Assembly: GCF_022419205.1 (NCBI RefSeq)
Contig: NZ_JAJOZU010000004.1
Coordinates: forward strand, 256,995 to 320,994
Direction: 5' to 3'
Length of the DNA: 64,000 nucleotides
Source: Thermomonas alba
GTDB lineage: Bacteria; Pseudomonadota; Gammaproteobacteria; Xanthomonadales; Xanthomonadaceae
Below, piece after piece: positions 8,287-17,184 of this stretch. The first letter of the stretch is position 1, and each line of letters opens with the position of its first letter. The notes beneath the pieces are model-generated. The model was not told where the DNA came from, did no database searches, and saw nothing but the letters and a program-made list of their open reading frames with translations. The position numbers and the translations under genes are program-made.

Positions 8287-8297
8287 AAAGCGTATGG
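8280..8297. promoter_or_regulatory. Predicted TetR operator over the fadE -10
   Basis: CCATAC (8280-8285) and GTATGG (8292-8297) form a perfect 6-bp inverted repeat with a 6-nt spacer. Binding here would cover the -10 and block transcription. The size and symmetry suit a TetR dimer, and the tetR gene is adjacent and divergent. Assignment to that regulator is inference. Confidence 0.5.
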
Positions 8298-8373
8298 TTG
8301 CCCGGTCTTCCCTCTGCCGGGGCCGTCCATGTCGTTCGTCGCCGCCGCTCGAGCCGCGCCACGGAGTCCTGCC

Positions 8374-10836
8374 ATGAGCCATCTCGTCCCGTTTTTCCTC
8401 CTGCTGCTGTCCGCCGCCTTTGCGGCCTATCACCGCCTGCGTCTGGCGGTCTGGGTCGCGCTGGCCGGCAGCCTGCTCGTCGTCGCCTGGCTGCTGGGTG
8501 CCAGCCCTGCCGCCAGCGCCGTCGCTGCCGCGCTGCTGGCGCTGATCGCGCTGCCGCTGCTGATCCCGGTGATCCGCAAGCCGCTGCTGACCGCGCCCAT
8601 CCTGCGCGTGCTGCGCAAGGCGCTGCCGCCGCTGTCGCAGACCGAGCGGATCGCGCTGGAAACCGGCTCGGTCGGGTTCGAGGGTGATCTGTTCAACGGC
8701 AAGCCGGACTGGGACAAGCTGCTGGCCTACCCCAAGCCCCAGCTCACGCCCGAGGAACAGGCCTTCCTGGACGGTCCGGTGGAAGAGCTGTGCAAGCGGA
8801 TCAACGACTGGGAAATCACCCACGTGCATGCCGACCTGCCGCCGGAGCTGTGGGACTTCCTCAAGCGCAATAAGTTCTTCGGCATGATCATCCCGAAGGA
8901 ATACGGCGGCCTGGGCTTCTCGGCGCTGGCGCACCACAAGGTCATCCAGAAGATCGCCTCGATCTCGAGCGTAGTCAGCGCCACCGTCGGCGTGCCCAAT
9001 TCGCTGGGCCCGGGCGAACTGATCCATCGCTACGGCACCCGCGAGCAGAAGGATTACTACTTGCCGCGCCTGGCGACTGGCCAGGAAGTGCCCTGCTTCG
9101 GCCTGACCGGGCCGTTCGCCGGCTCCGACGCCACCTCGATTCCGGACTACGGCATCGTCTGCAAGGGCGAATGGAATGGCGCCCACGTGCTCGGCGTGAA
9201 GCTCACCTTCGACAAGCGCTACATCACCCTAGCGCCGGTGGCGACCCTGATCGGCCTGGCCTTCCGCATGTACGACCCGGACGGGCTGCTGGGTGACACG
9301 CCGGATATCGGCATCACCCTGGCCCTGCTGCCGCGCGACACGCCCGGGGTGGAAGTGGGTCGCCGCCACTTCCCGCTGAACTCGCCGTTCCAGAACGGGC
9401 CGATCCACGGGCGCGAGGTGTTCATCCCGCTCAGCCAGCTGATCGGCGGCGTGGACATGGCCGGCAAGGGCTGGAACATGCTCAACGAATGCCTGGCGGT
9501 GGGACGTTCGATCACCCTGCCCTCCACCGCCAGCGGCGGCGCCAAGGCCGGCGCGGTGGTGACCGGCGCCTACGCGCGCATCCGCAAGCAGTTCGGGCTG
9601 TCGGTCGGCCGCTTCGAGGGCGTCGAGGAGGCGCTGGCACGGATCGGCGGGCGCGCCTATGTGATCAGCGCGCTGGCGCAGGCCACTGCCGCGGCGGTCG
9701 ATCGCGGCGATGTGCCGTCGGTGCCTTCGGCGATCGCCAAGTACCACTGCACCACGATGGCGCGCGAAGTGTCGAAAGACGTGATGGACGTGATCGGCGG
9801 CAAGGGCATCGTGCTCGGTCCGCGCAATTTCGCCGGCCGCGGCTGGCAGGCCGCGCCGATCGCGATCACGGTGGAAGGCGCCAACATCATGACCCGCAGC
9901 CTGCTGATCTTCGGCCAGGGCTCGATCCTCTGCCATCCTTACATCCTCAAGGAGATGCGCGCGGCGCAGGATCCAGACGCGAAGGCCGGGCTGGACGCGC
10001 TGGACGGCGTGCTGTACGCGCACATCGGCGGCGCGATCTCGAACGCCGTGCGCTCGCTGTGGTTCGGACTGACCGGCGCGCGCCTGCAGACCGGCGTCCC
10101 TGGCGATGCCTATACCCGCAAGTTCTTCCGCAAGCTCAACCGCTATGCAGCGAACCTGGCGCTGCTGACCGACATCTCGCTAGGCGCGCTGGGCGGCCGC
10201 CTGAAGTTCAAGGAATCGCTGTCGGGTCGCCTGGGCGACGTGCTCAGCCATCTGTACATGCTGGCGGCGGTGCTCAAGCGTCACCACGACGAGGGCTGCC
10301 CGGAGGCGGACAAGCCGCTGCTGGCCTGGGCCTTCCACAACGGCGTGCATGAAATCGAGCTAGCCCTGTCGCAGGCGCTGCGCAACTTCCCGATCCGGCC
10401 GCTGGGCTGGCTGCTGTGGCCGCTGGTGTTCCCGCTGGGCCGCCGCGCCGTGGCTCCGGGCGATCGCCTGTCGCGGCGGGTGGCCAACCTGCTGATGAAC
10501 CCGAACGAGGCGCGCGAGCGCCTGGCCGCCGGCGCGTTCCTGACCCCGGGCGACAACAACCCGGGCGGCCGCATCAACAGCTATCTGACGCAGGCGATCA
10601 ACGCCGAGCCGGTGGAGCGCAAGTTCCTCAAGGCGCTCAAGTCCGGCCAGATCCAGGCGCTGGACTATCCGGCGCAGCTGGAGGAAGCCGTGCGCATCGG
10701 GGCCATCACCGCGGACGAACGCGTCCAGTTGGAAGCCCTGCGCGCGCTGACGCTCGACACCATCATGGTGGACGACTTCGACAGCGAGGAACTGCGCGCG
10801 GCCCACGCCCCCCGCGTAGCGCGGGCGGCTGCCTGA
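8374..10836 (+). CDS. fadE: Acyl-CoA dehydrogenase FadE
   Basis: 820 aa, the large FadE type (E. coli FadE is 814 aa) rather than the 380-aa type. It performs the first, FAD-dependent step of fatty acid beta-oxidation. Two or three N-terminal hydrophobic segments (residues about 1-70) tether it to the inner membrane. The acyl-CoA dehydrogenase N-terminal and middle domains follow (about 140-360, with CFGLTGPFAGSDATSIPDYG), then the C-terminal helical domain (with VMDVIGGKGIVLGPRNF) and the FadE-specific C-terminal extension. The ATG at 8374 is chosen over 8329 because GGAG precedes it at good spacing and the hydrophobic N-terminus begins there. Likely controlled by the divergent TetR protein. 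Confidence 0.94.
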   Translation: MSHLVPFFLLLLSAAFAAYHRLRLAVWVALAGSLLVVAWLLGASPAASAVAAALLALIALPLLIPVIRKPLLTAPILRVLRKALPPLSQTERIALETGSVGFEGDLFNGKPDWDKLLAYPKPQLTPEEQAFLDGPVEELCKRINDWEITHVHADLPPELWDFLKRNKFFGMIIPKEYGGLGFSALAHHKVIQKIASISSVVSATVGVPNSLGPGELIHRYGTREQKDYYLPRLATGQEVPCFGLTGPFAGSDATSIPDYGIVCKGEWNGAHVLGVKLTFDKRYITLAPVATLIGLAFRMYDPDGLLGDTPDIGITLALLPRDTPGVEVGRRHFPLNSPFQNGPIHGREVFIPLSQLIGGVDMAGKGWNMLNECLAVGRSITLPSTASGGAKAGAVVTGAYARIRKQFGLSVGRFEGVEEALARIGGRAYVISALAQATAAAVDRGDVPSVPSAIAKYHCTTMAREVSKDVMDVIGGKGIVLGPRNFAGRGWQAAPIAITVEGANIMTRSLLIFGQGSILCHPYILKEMRAAQDPDAKAGLDALDGVLYAHIGGAISNAVRSLWFGLTGARLQTGVPGDAYTRKFFRKLNRYAANLALLTDISLGALGGRLKFKESLSGRLGDVLSHLYMLAAVLKRHHDEGCPEADKPLLAWAFHNGVHEIELALSQALRNFPIRPLGWLLWPLVFPLGRRAVAPGDRLSRRVANLLMNPNEARERLAAGAFLTPGDNNPGGRINSYLTQAINAEPVERKFLKALKSGQIQALDYPAQLEEAVRIGAITADERVQLEALRALTLDTIMVDDFDSEELRAAHAPRVARAAA

Positions 10837-10856
10837 GGCCGCGGGCGGCGCTTCCT

Positions 10857-11711
10857 TCATCCGGGCGCCGCTTCGCGCGCCAGCAGCGCCTGCTTGCGCG
10901 CCACGCCCCAGCGGTAGCCGGACGGGCCGCCGTCGCTGCGCACCACGCGGTGGCAGGGAATCGCCACCGCCAGCGGGTTGGCGGCGCAGGCCGCGGCCAC
11001 CGCGCGCGCGGCGTTCGGCTGGCCGATGGCGGCGGCGATCTCGGCATAGCTGGCGGTGCGGCCCGGCGGGATCTTGCGCAGCGCCTCCCACACGCGCTGC
11101 TGGAACGCGGTGCCCTGGATATCCAGCGGAAGATCGAGGCCGATGCGCGGCGCCTCGACGAAGCCCGCGACCTGCGCCATCCAGCGCTCGAACTCGGCAT
11201 CGCCGCCGATCAGCTCGGCCCGCGGGAAACGCTGCTGCAGTTCGCGCAGCAGCGCTTCCGGGTCCTCGCCCAAGGCAATCGCGCACAGGCCACGCACGCT
11301 GCGCGCCACCAGCAGAGCGCCGAGCGCGCACTGCCCCAGCGCGAACTGGATGCGCATCCCGGCGCCCCCCGCGCGAAAGCGTCCCGGCGGCATCCCCAGC
11401 AGCGCCGGCGCATTCGCATAAAACCGGCTGGAGGCATTGAACCCTGCCTCCAGTGCGGCCTGCAGCACGTTGTTGCCGGGGTTGCCCAAGGCAGCCTGCA
11501 CCCGCTGCCGGCGCAGCGCCTGCGCGTAGGCGCGGGGCGTGAGCCCGGTGACCGCCTTGAACAGGCGATGGAAGCGATGCGGCGGCAGCCCGGCGGCCTG
11601 CGCCAACACTCGCAGCGGAGGTGGCGTTTCGGCCTGCTCGATCCGGCGGCAGGCGGCCGCGACCAGGGCGGCGGCGTCGCGTGAGGACGCTGGCGTGGAA
11701 GCATGGGGCAT
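10857..11711 (-). CDS. ada: Ada-type methylated-DNA-protein cysteine methyltransferase with AraC-like HTH
   Basis: 284 aa. Residues about 12-115 form an AraC-type helix-turn-helix region; about 120-280 form the O6-alkylguanine-DNA alkyltransferase with the suicide motif IPCHRVV (acceptor Cys253). It lacks the N-terminal zinc domain of E. coli Ada that accepts methyl groups from phosphotriesters and turns Ada into an activator, so any regulatory role must use another signal, perhaps Cys253 itself. It is the last gene of a minus-strand run ctaA-ctaB-alkB-ada, 75 nt after alkB. The pairing with alkB fits an adaptive response to alkylation damage. Confidence 0.9.
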   Translation of the reverse strand: MPHASTPASSRDAAALVAAACRRIEQAETPPPLRVLAQAAGLPPHRFHRLFKAVTGLTPRAYAQALRRQRVQAALGNPGNNVLQAALEAGFNASSRFYANAPALLGMPPGRFRAGGAGMRIQFALGQCALGALLVARSVRGLCAIALGEDPEALLRELQQRFPRAELIGGDAEFERWMAQVAGFVEAPRIGLDLPLDIQGTAFQQRVWEALRKIPPGRTASYAEIAAAIGQPNAARAVAAACAANPLAVAIPCHRVVRSDGGPSGYRWGVARKQALLAREAAPG

Positions 11712-11786
11712 GCCGTCACTCTAGCGCTGCCGTGCCGGCACGGCCTCCCGCTTCTTGCACGCCGCAGTGCAGCGCATCGCGCAGGC

Positions 11787-12431
11787 TCAGCGCACCTTGC
11801 GGAAAGTGAGGTTCAGGCGGCAGTCGCCGGTGGCCGGATCGCGCCCGGGCCGCAGCGGGCGCACGCCGTGGAAGCGCATGCGGTCCACTCCGCCCCAGAC
11901 CACCACGTCGCCGTGCGTCAACGGGAATGCCCGCGGCCGCTCCTGGCGGGTAGTTCCGCCCCACAGGAATACCGCGGGCAGCCCTAGCGAGACGGAGACG
12001 ATCGGCGCCACCGCATCATCCTCGTCGCGGTCCTGGTGCAGGCCCATTCCGACCCCGGCGCGGTAGCGGTTGATCAGGCAGGCCTGCGGCCGGTAATCGG
12101 GGAATCCGGCCTTCGCGGCCGCTGCGGCCGCCAGCTGCAGGAATGCGGCAGGCATGGCCGGCCACGGCCGCCCGCTGCCGGGATCGATCGCTTCGTAGCG
12201 GTAGCCGCGGCGGTCGCTGACCCAACCGTATTCCCCGCAGTTGGTCATCTCGACCTGGATCAGGCGTCCGCCCGGGGTGCGCATCTGCCGGAACGGCGCC
12301 TGCGCCGCGATCTGCGCGATGTCCTGCAACAGCGCGGGCGCCTGCGCCAGCGCGAACCCGTGCAGCACATACGCCTGCGCTCCCAGCGCCGTGCTGCCGC
12401 CGGCCGTCGCGCTGGCGAACAGATCGCTCAC
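11787..12431 (-). CDS. alkB: Alpha-ketoglutarate-dependent DNA repair dioxygenase AlkB
   Basis: 214 aa, full length. It removes methyl groups from 1-methyladenine and 3-methylcytosine by Fe(II)/2-oxoglutarate oxidation. The iron ligands H132-x-D134 (LHQDRDE) and H188 (FHGV) and the 2-oxoglutarate-binding arginines in RLNLTFR (R205, R211) are all present. It starts with GTG, and that codon overlaps the ctaB stop by 4 nt (GTGA), so translation is probably coupled to heme O synthase. ada follows. Confidence 0.94.
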   Translation of the reverse strand: MSDLFASATAGGSTALGAQAYVLHGFALAQAPALLQDIAQIAAQAPFRQMRTPGGRLIQVEMTNCGEYGWVSDRRGYRYEAIDPGSGRPWPAMPAAFLQLAAAAAAKAGFPDYRPQACLINRYRAGVGMGLHQDRDEDDAVAPIVSVSLGLPAVFLWGGTTRQERPRAFPLTHGDVVVWGGVDRMRFHGVRPLRPGRDPATGDCRLNLTFRKVR

Positions 12432-13360
12432 GCCACTGGGGCCAGCTCCAGCACCGGCGCGCCGCCCAGCAGCGGCATCAGCCAGTGGTCGAGCAGCAGG
12501 AAGCCGAACAACGCCATCAGGTACACGATGGAGTACTTGAACATGCGCATCGCGAAGAACTCATCCGGCGGATCCAGCAGCCGCCACGCGTACCACAAGA
12601 ACACCGCGCCCAACACCAGCGCGCCGGCCAGATAGAAGATGCCGCTCATGTGCGTGGCCCATGGCAACACACTGGCCACCACCAGCAGCACGGTGTACAG
12701 CAGGATCTGCCAGCGCGTGTAGGTGACGCCGTGGGTCACCGGCAGCATCGGCACCAGGGCGCGCGCATAGTCCTCGCGGCGGAAGATCGCCAGCGCCCAG
12801 AAATGCGGCGGCGTCCATACGAAGATGATCAGCACCAGCAGCAGCGCGTGCGCCCAGTCCCACGGGCGCTGCATGCCGCTGACCGCGGCCCATCCCAGCA
12901 GCGGCGGCACCGCGCCGGCCAGGCCGCCAATCACGATGTTCTGCGGCGTGGCGCGCTTGAGAAAACCGGTATAGATGACCGCATAGCCGATCAGTCCGCC
13001 GAAAGTCAGCAGCGCGCACAGCCAGTTCACCCACAGCAGCAGGATCGCCATCGACAGCGCCGCCAGCAGCAGCGCAAAGGCCAGCACCTGCGCCGGGCGC
13101 AGCGCGCCGGTGGCCAGCGGGCGTTCCGCCGTGCGCGCCATCACCCGATCGATGCGCGCATCCAGCAGATGATTGATGGCCGCCGCGCTGGCCGCCGCCA
13201 GCCAGATGCCGACGCTCGCCGCCAGCATTCGCCGCCACGGCCAGACCTCGCCGGGACGGATCGCCAGCAGCATGCCGATGATCGCGGTGAACACGATCAG
13301 CGCCACGATCCGCGGCTTGGTCACCGCCCAGTACTGCGGCGCCTGCGCTCGCATGCCCAC
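12428..13360 (-). CDS. ctaB: Protoheme IX farnesyltransferase (heme O synthase)
   Basis: 310 aa polytopic inner-membrane UbiA-family prenyltransferase that farnesylates heme B to heme O. The allylic diphosphate-binding motif N-x3-D-x3-D (NHLLDARID) and the second family motif ([12 protein letters not shown]) are intact, with about nine hydrophobic helices. The GTG at 13360 is taken as start because GGAGG lies 6 nt before it; an ATG at 13354 is the alternative. It starts 1 nt after the ctaA stop and overlaps alkB downstream. Confidence 0.94.
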   Translation of the reverse strand: MGMRAQAPQYWAVTKPRIVALIVFTAIIGMLLAIRPGEVWPWRRMLAASVGIWLAAASAAAINHLLDARIDRVMARTAERPLATGALRPAQVLAFALLLAALSMAILLLWVNWLCALLTFGGLIGYAVIYTGFLKRATPQNIVIGGLAGAVPPLLGWAAVSGMQRPWDWAHALLLVLIIFVWTPPHFWALAIFRREDYARALVPMLPVTHGVTYTRWQILLYTVLLVVASVLPWATHMSGIFYLAGALVLGAVFLWYAWRLLDPPDEFFAMRMFKYSIVYLMALFGFLLLDHWLMPLLGGAPVLELAPVA

Positions 13361-13361
13361 T

Positions 13362-14519
13362 TCAAGCCTCCGGCGGACGCAGCCGCGCCAACAGGCTCAC
13401 CAGCGCGAACAGCAGCAGCACCGCGCCGGCGTTGTGCAGCACCGCCACATGCAGCGGCAGCGATAGCAGCACGTTGGCCATGCCCAGCCCGAACTGGGCG
13501 CACACCAGCAGCCCCAGCAGCGCGCCCCAACCGCGCAGCCCAGGCATTCGCAGCAGGCGCAGCGCCAGCAGCAGCACATAGCCCGCCACCACCACCGCCA
13601 TCATCCGGTGCGCCAGCTGGATCGCGATCCGCGCCGGGTTGTCGAGGATCCCGCCTTCGTAGTCCACCCCGATCCCGCGCCACAGCACGAAGCCCTCGCG
13701 GAAATCATGCGCCGGCCACCAGGCACCGGCGCATTTCGGGAACTCGTTGCCGCAGGCCAGCGCGGCATAGTTGGCCGAGGTCCAGCCACCCAGCGCGATC
13801 TGCGCTGCCAGCAGCGCTAGCCCGATACCCAGCAGCACCCGCAGCCGACGCGCATCCGCGCTCAGCAGCGGGCGCCCGGTGGCGCGCCAGGCGGTCCAGG
13901 TGAGCAGGGCGAAGGTGGTCAGCCCGCCCAGCAGGTGCCCCATCACCACCACCGGCTTCAGCAGCCAGGTGACCGTCCACATCCCCAGCAGGGCCTGGAA
14001 GATGATCACCGCCAGGGTCAAGGTGGACACCCGCGCCAGATCGACGTTCGACCAGCGCAGCGCGCCGATGAGCAACAGCAGTTCGGCCGCCACCGCCAGC
14101 AGCGAGGCCGGCGCATGCGCGCCGCGCATGTACAGCGGGATGGCCACCACCACCGCGGCGGCCGCGCCCAGCACGTGCAGCCAGCCCTGGGGGCGCCGGC
14201 GCGTGGCCAGCAGCGCGAGGCAGAACACCAGCAGGCCCAGCAGGCCGGCGATCATCCGGTGCACCTGCTCGCGCCAGGCTTTCTCCGGGACCACCGGGCG
14301 GATCGCGGTGGCGGCATGATCCAGCGCCTGATCGGCATGCGTCGGCCACGTCGCGCGGCCGTAGCAGGTCGGCCAATCCGGGCAGCTGAGGCCGGCGTTG
14401 GACAGGCGCACGAAAGCGCCGAATACGATCACCCCGGCCGCCAGCAGCACCGCCAGCCAGGCGATGCGGTGGAAATGGCGATACAGCGGCTGACGGGCAG
14501 AACCAGGAGAAGCACTCAT
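13362..14519 (-). CDS. ctaA: Heme A synthase
   Basis: 385 aa, COX15/CtaA family. It oxidises heme O to heme A for the aa3 oxidase. Eight membrane helices are visible. The conserved first-loop segment [15 protein letters not shown] and heme-coordinating histidines (for example [10 protein letters not shown] and AHRMMAVVV) are present. The ATG at 14519 is the first plausible start, directly before helix 1; the longer upstream frame belongs to the neighbouring gene's region. It starts 5 nt after the previous stop and is followed almost immediately by ctaB. Confidence 0.94.
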   Translation of the reverse strand: MSASPGSARQPLYRHFHRIAWLAVLLAAGVIVFGAFVRLSNAGLSCPDWPTCYGRATWPTHADQALDHAATAIRPVVPEKAWREQVHRMIAGLLGLLVFCLALLATRRRPQGWLHVLGAAAAVVVAIPLYMRGAHAPASLLAVAAELLLLIGALRWSNVDLARVSTLTLAVIIFQALLGMWTVTWLLKPVVVMGHLLGGLTTFALLTWTAWRATGRPLLSADARRLRVLLGIGLALLAAQIALGGWTSANYAALACGNEFPKCAGAWWPAHDFREGFVLWRGIGVDYEGGILDNPARIAIQLAHRMMAVVVAGYVLLLALRLLRMPGLRGWGALLGLLVCAQFGLGMANVLLSLPLHVAVLHNAGAVLLLFALVSLLARLRPPEA

Positions 14520-14524
14520 CGTCG

Positions 14525-15112
14525 TTAGTTGACCTTCAGCAGACGGGCGAGATCGCTGCGCAGATCGCCCGGATCGAATCCGGAAGGGTAGCGCATCACC
14601 ACGAAGCCATAGGGATCCACCAGCCACACCTGATCGCCCGGCGCGGCGGCGCTCTTCCCTGGCGCCAACGTCGTACGTAGTCGCGCATCCATCTGGATCG
14701 GATACACCTCGCGCATTCCGGCAACCGGTCTCGGCAGCGCACCGCCCCACAGCACGTGCACGCGGTCGGCCTCGCGCCCCATCAGCCGCCAGACCTTGTC
14801 AAGGTTTTCCAGCAGCTGCGTGCAGGCGGCGCGGCGGGCGCCGTCGCACCCGTCCGGCGCCGCCACGATGCGCCAGGTGCGCGGGCTGTCCTTCCAACGG
14901 TAGTGGCTACCGTCAGCCAGGGTCAGGGCGTGATCGCGCAGGTCACCGTAGGGCTGCAACAGCTCGCCCTTGTTCTTCAGGCCCTGCGGCTGCCAGCCGG
15001 AAAAGCGCAGTGCGCCCGCCGCCAGCAGGGTGCCGAATGAAAGACCTGCGATCGCGAGCAAGACCAGACGGTTGCGACGCACGGCCGCAGGCGGTGGAGT
15101 CAGCGAGTTCAT
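14525..15112 (-). CDS. Single-TM protein of the cytochrome oxidase assembly operon
   Basis: 195 aa. One N-terminal membrane anchor (about residues 15-37) carries a periplasmic domain of about 155 residues. The domain has a thioredoxin-like flavour (DGSHYRWKDSPRTWRIV near its start and DQVWLVDPYGFVVMRYP near its end, like the SCO/thioredoxin-fold strand-turn) but no CxxC pair, so a disulfide reductase role is unlikely. Proteins of this kind lie between SURF1 and ctaA in many gammaproteobacteria and have no assigned role. The start codon overlaps the SURF1 stop (ATGA). Confidence 0.8.
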   Translation of the reverse strand: MNSLTPPPAAVRRNRLVLLAIAGLSFGTLLAAGALRFSGWQPQGLKNKGELLQPYGDLRDHALTLADGSHYRWKDSPRTWRIVAAPDGCDGARRAACTQLLENLDKVWRLMGREADRVHVLWGGALPRPVAGMREVYPIQMDARLRTTLAPGKSAAAPGDQVWLVDPYGFVVMRYPSGFDPGDLRSDLARLLKVN

Positions 15113-15864
15113 CGCGATCGTCTCCTGAACGTGAGGACGGCAGCTACCGCCACTGTGGCAAATGCCAGCCCGAACCACTGCACGGCATACCCAAGGTGGC
15201 GTTCGGGCGGCAGGGTATTCGGCAGGATGTCGAGATCGCGCTGGCCGGGGGCCAGCATCACGCCCGCATCTCCCGGCCGATACTGCGGATCCAGCCGCAG
15301 CACCCGCGGCGCGATGTGGGTACGCAGGCCCAGCGCGGCGGCGATCGCCGGCAGGTCCAGGCGCACCGCCAGCCAGCGGCCGTCCGCCTGGCGCGTCAGC
15401 GGCGCGCCGTGCGCCAGACCTGCTGCCGGCGGCGGCGCCAGCAGCCCGCGCACGGCCTGGTCGGCCACCCGCGGGCAACCCGGCGCGGGCAGCGCGCGAT
15501 CGCCGCCCAGCGGCCACCATCCGGCATCCAGCAGCAGCGGCTGCACGCCGTCCTGCGGATACAGCAGGCAATACATGCGCACGCCCACCCGGCCGTCGCG
15601 CTGCTGGTTGTCCAGCCACAGGGTGACATCCGCCAGCACGCCGCGCCCGGCCGCCCAGTCGTAGGCCTGCGCGCGCGCGGGATCAGAGGCCAGCAGCAGC
15701 GGCTGCGGCTGGCCACGCGCAAGCGCCGCCTTTGCGGCATCTGCCAGTTGGCGCTCTTTCTGGTGCATGCGCGCCAGCTGCCAGCGCCCCAGCGCGGCGA
15801 ACCCAGCCGCCAGCAGCAGCGCCAAAGCCCAACCGCCCAGCAGGCGTCCGCTGCGGATGCTCAT
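15109..15864 (-). CDS. SURF1-family cytochrome oxidase assembly protein
   Basis: 251 aa. SURF1 helps insert heme a into subunit I. The typical architecture is present: an N-terminal helix (about 8-28), a periplasmic domain of about 190 residues and a C-terminal helix (about 225-243), with the family end motif HLGYAVQWFGLAFA. The ATG at 15864 is preferred to the GTG at 15873 because GGAAGG lies at a workable distance. First gene of the assembly operon SURF1 - single-TM protein - ctaA - ctaB - alkB - ada. Confidence 0.9.
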   Translation of the reverse strand: MSIRSGRLLGGWALALLLAAGFAALGRWQLARMHQKERQLADAAKAALARGQPQPLLLASDPARAQAYDWAAGRGVLADVTLWLDNQQRDGRVGVRMYCLLYPQDGVQPLLLDAGWWPLGGDRALPAPGCPRVADQAVRGLLAPPPAAGLAHGAPLTRQADGRWLAVRLDLPAIAAALGLRTHIAPRVLRLDPQYRPGDAGVMLAPGQRDLDILPNTLPPERHLGYAVQWFGLAFATVAVAAVLTFRRRSR

Positions 15865-15927
15865 CTGCGCCACACCTTCCGCGGCGATGCGGCTATGCTG
15901 ACAGCCTGAACCGGCAAAGAGGCCTCC

Positions 15928-16155
15928 ATGAGCGAACCCCTGAAAATCCTGCTGGTAGTGGGCTTTCTGCTGCTCATCCTATGGAACCTCGGTGCGGGGC
16001 TGTACTACCTGCTGATCGACAAGGGCACCAGTAAGCGGACGGTCAACGCCCTGACCCGGCGGGTGGCGCTGAGCATCGCGCTGATCCTGCTGGTGATCCT
16101 GGCCATCAAGCTGGGCTGGATCGTGCCGCACGGCATCGGCCGCGCTCCCGGCTGA
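15928..16155 (+). CDS. Twin transmembrane protein, DUF2909 family
   Basis: 75 aa with two hydrophobic helices (about 5-28 and 46-65) joined by a basic loop (DKGTSKRTVNALTRR). It matches the DUF2909 pattern of tiny membrane proteins that accompany aa3 oxidase genes in proteobacteria; their role is unknown. It runs opposite to all surrounding cox genes, between the structural and assembly operons, and diverges from SURF1 across a short gap of about 60 nt. AGAGG lies 6 nt before the ATG. Confidence 0.82.
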   Translation: MSEPLKILLVVGFLLLILWNLGAGLYYLLIDKGTSKRTVNALTRRVALSIALILLVILAIKLGWIVPHGIGRAPG

Positions 16156-16210
16156 TTCTCGACCTGACGCCCGCCTGCGGGCTGGACTCGAACCCTGCCT
16201 CCGCCCATGA

Positions 16211-16235
16211 ACGAAAAGGCCGGCAGCGCCGGCCT
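16211..16235 (-). terminator. Intrinsic terminator of the ctaC-ctaE operon
   Basis: On the minus strand AGGCCGGC and GCCGGCCT (16217-16224 and 16228-16235, loop of 3) are followed by TTTTCGTT. It lies 30 nt after the ctaE stop and separates the oxidase structural genes from the assembly genes. The plus-strand DUF2909 gene also runs towards it. A second small hairpin, CCTGCG-AA-CGCAGG, lies close by at about 16245-16258. Confidence 0.75.
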
Positions 16236-16264
16236 CTCGCCTGCCTGCGAACGCAGGTCTGGAT

Positions 16265-17155
16265 TCAGAGCACGTACACGAACAGGAACAGGCCCAGCCA
16301 GACCACGTCCACGAAATGCCAGTACCAGGCCACCGCTTCGAACGCGAAGTGGTTGTCCTTGGTGAAATGGCCCATCGCGCAGCGCAGCCAGATCACCAGC
16401 AGCATCAGCGTGCCGAGGGTGACGTGGGCGCCGTGGAAGCCGGTCAGCATGAAGAAGGTCGAGCCGTAGATGCCCGAGCCCAGGGTCAGGTTGAGGCTGT
16501 GGTAGGCGTGCGCGTACTCGGTAGCCTGGAAGTACAGGAACAGACAGCCCAGCACCACGGTCAGGCCGAGGAACAGCAGCAGGGCGCCGCGCTTGCCCGC
16601 TTTGAGGGCATGGTGCGCGATGGTGACGGTGACGCCGGAGGACAGCAGGATCAGAGTGTTGAGAAGTGGCAGCCCCCACGGCGGAATGGTCTGGAAACTG
16701 CCGCCGACGTCCGCAGGCCCGTTGCTGGGCCAGCCGCCGAAGAAATCCGGCCACAGCAGCGCGTGGGTCTGCACGCCATGACCCTCGCCCGCCAGCCACG
16801 GCAGCGCGAACTGGCGTGCGTAGAACAGCGCGCTGAAGAAGGCGGCAAAGAACATCACCTCGGAGAAGATGAACCACACCATCCCCATCCGGAACGACAC
16901 ATCCACCTGCCTGTTGTAGTGGCCAGCGATCGACTCGCGGATCACATCGCCAAACCACTTGAACAGCACCGCCAGCAGGCCAGCCAGGCCGACGAAGAAC
17001 ACCGTGCGGCCCCAGCTGACCTCGTTCAGCCAGCTGGCGAACCCGACCATCAGTACGAACAGTGCGACCGAGAGCAACACCGGCCACTTGCTGCCGTGGG
17101 GAACGAAATAAACGTCCTGATCATGATGGCCGTGTTCGGCGTGAGCGTGGGACAT
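16265..17155 (-). CDS. ctaE: Cytochrome c oxidase subunit III
   Basis: 296 aa, seven membrane helices. Subunit III supports proton uptake and stability of the aa3 oxidase. Conserved features include WPVLLSVALF near the start, the FSEVMFFAAFFSALF helix with its buried glutamate, FQATEYAHA and the histidine-bearing WYWHFVDVVWLGLF end. The N-terminus is His-rich (MSHAHAEHGHHD), like that of subunit I. The ATG at 17155 has GGAAGA upstream. Last gene of the structural operon. Confidence 0.95.
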   Translation of the reverse strand: MSHAHAEHGHHDQDVYFVPHGSKWPVLLSVALFVLMVGFASWLNEVSWGRTVFFVGLAGLLAVLFKWFGDVIRESIAGHYNRQVDVSFRMGMVWFIFSEVMFFAAFFSALFYARQFALPWLAGEGHGVQTHALLWPDFFGGWPSNGPADVGGSFQTIPPWGLPLLNTLILLSSGVTVTIAHHALKAGKRGALLLFLGLTVVLGCLFLYFQATEYAHAYHSLNLTLGSGIYGSTFFMLTGFHGAHVTLGTLMLLVIWLRCAMGHFTKDNHFAFEAVAWYWHFVDVVWLGLFLFVYVL

Positions 17156-17184
17156 GGCGGTCTTCCAGTCTTCTGTCAGGTGGG

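Noticed and set aside
16165-16215. tRNA-like T-loop (GGTTCGAGTCC on the minus strand)
   Set aside because: Only the T-loop consensus matches; the T stem does not pair and no acceptor, D or anticodon arm can be drawn, so it is not a tRNA or tmRNA end.
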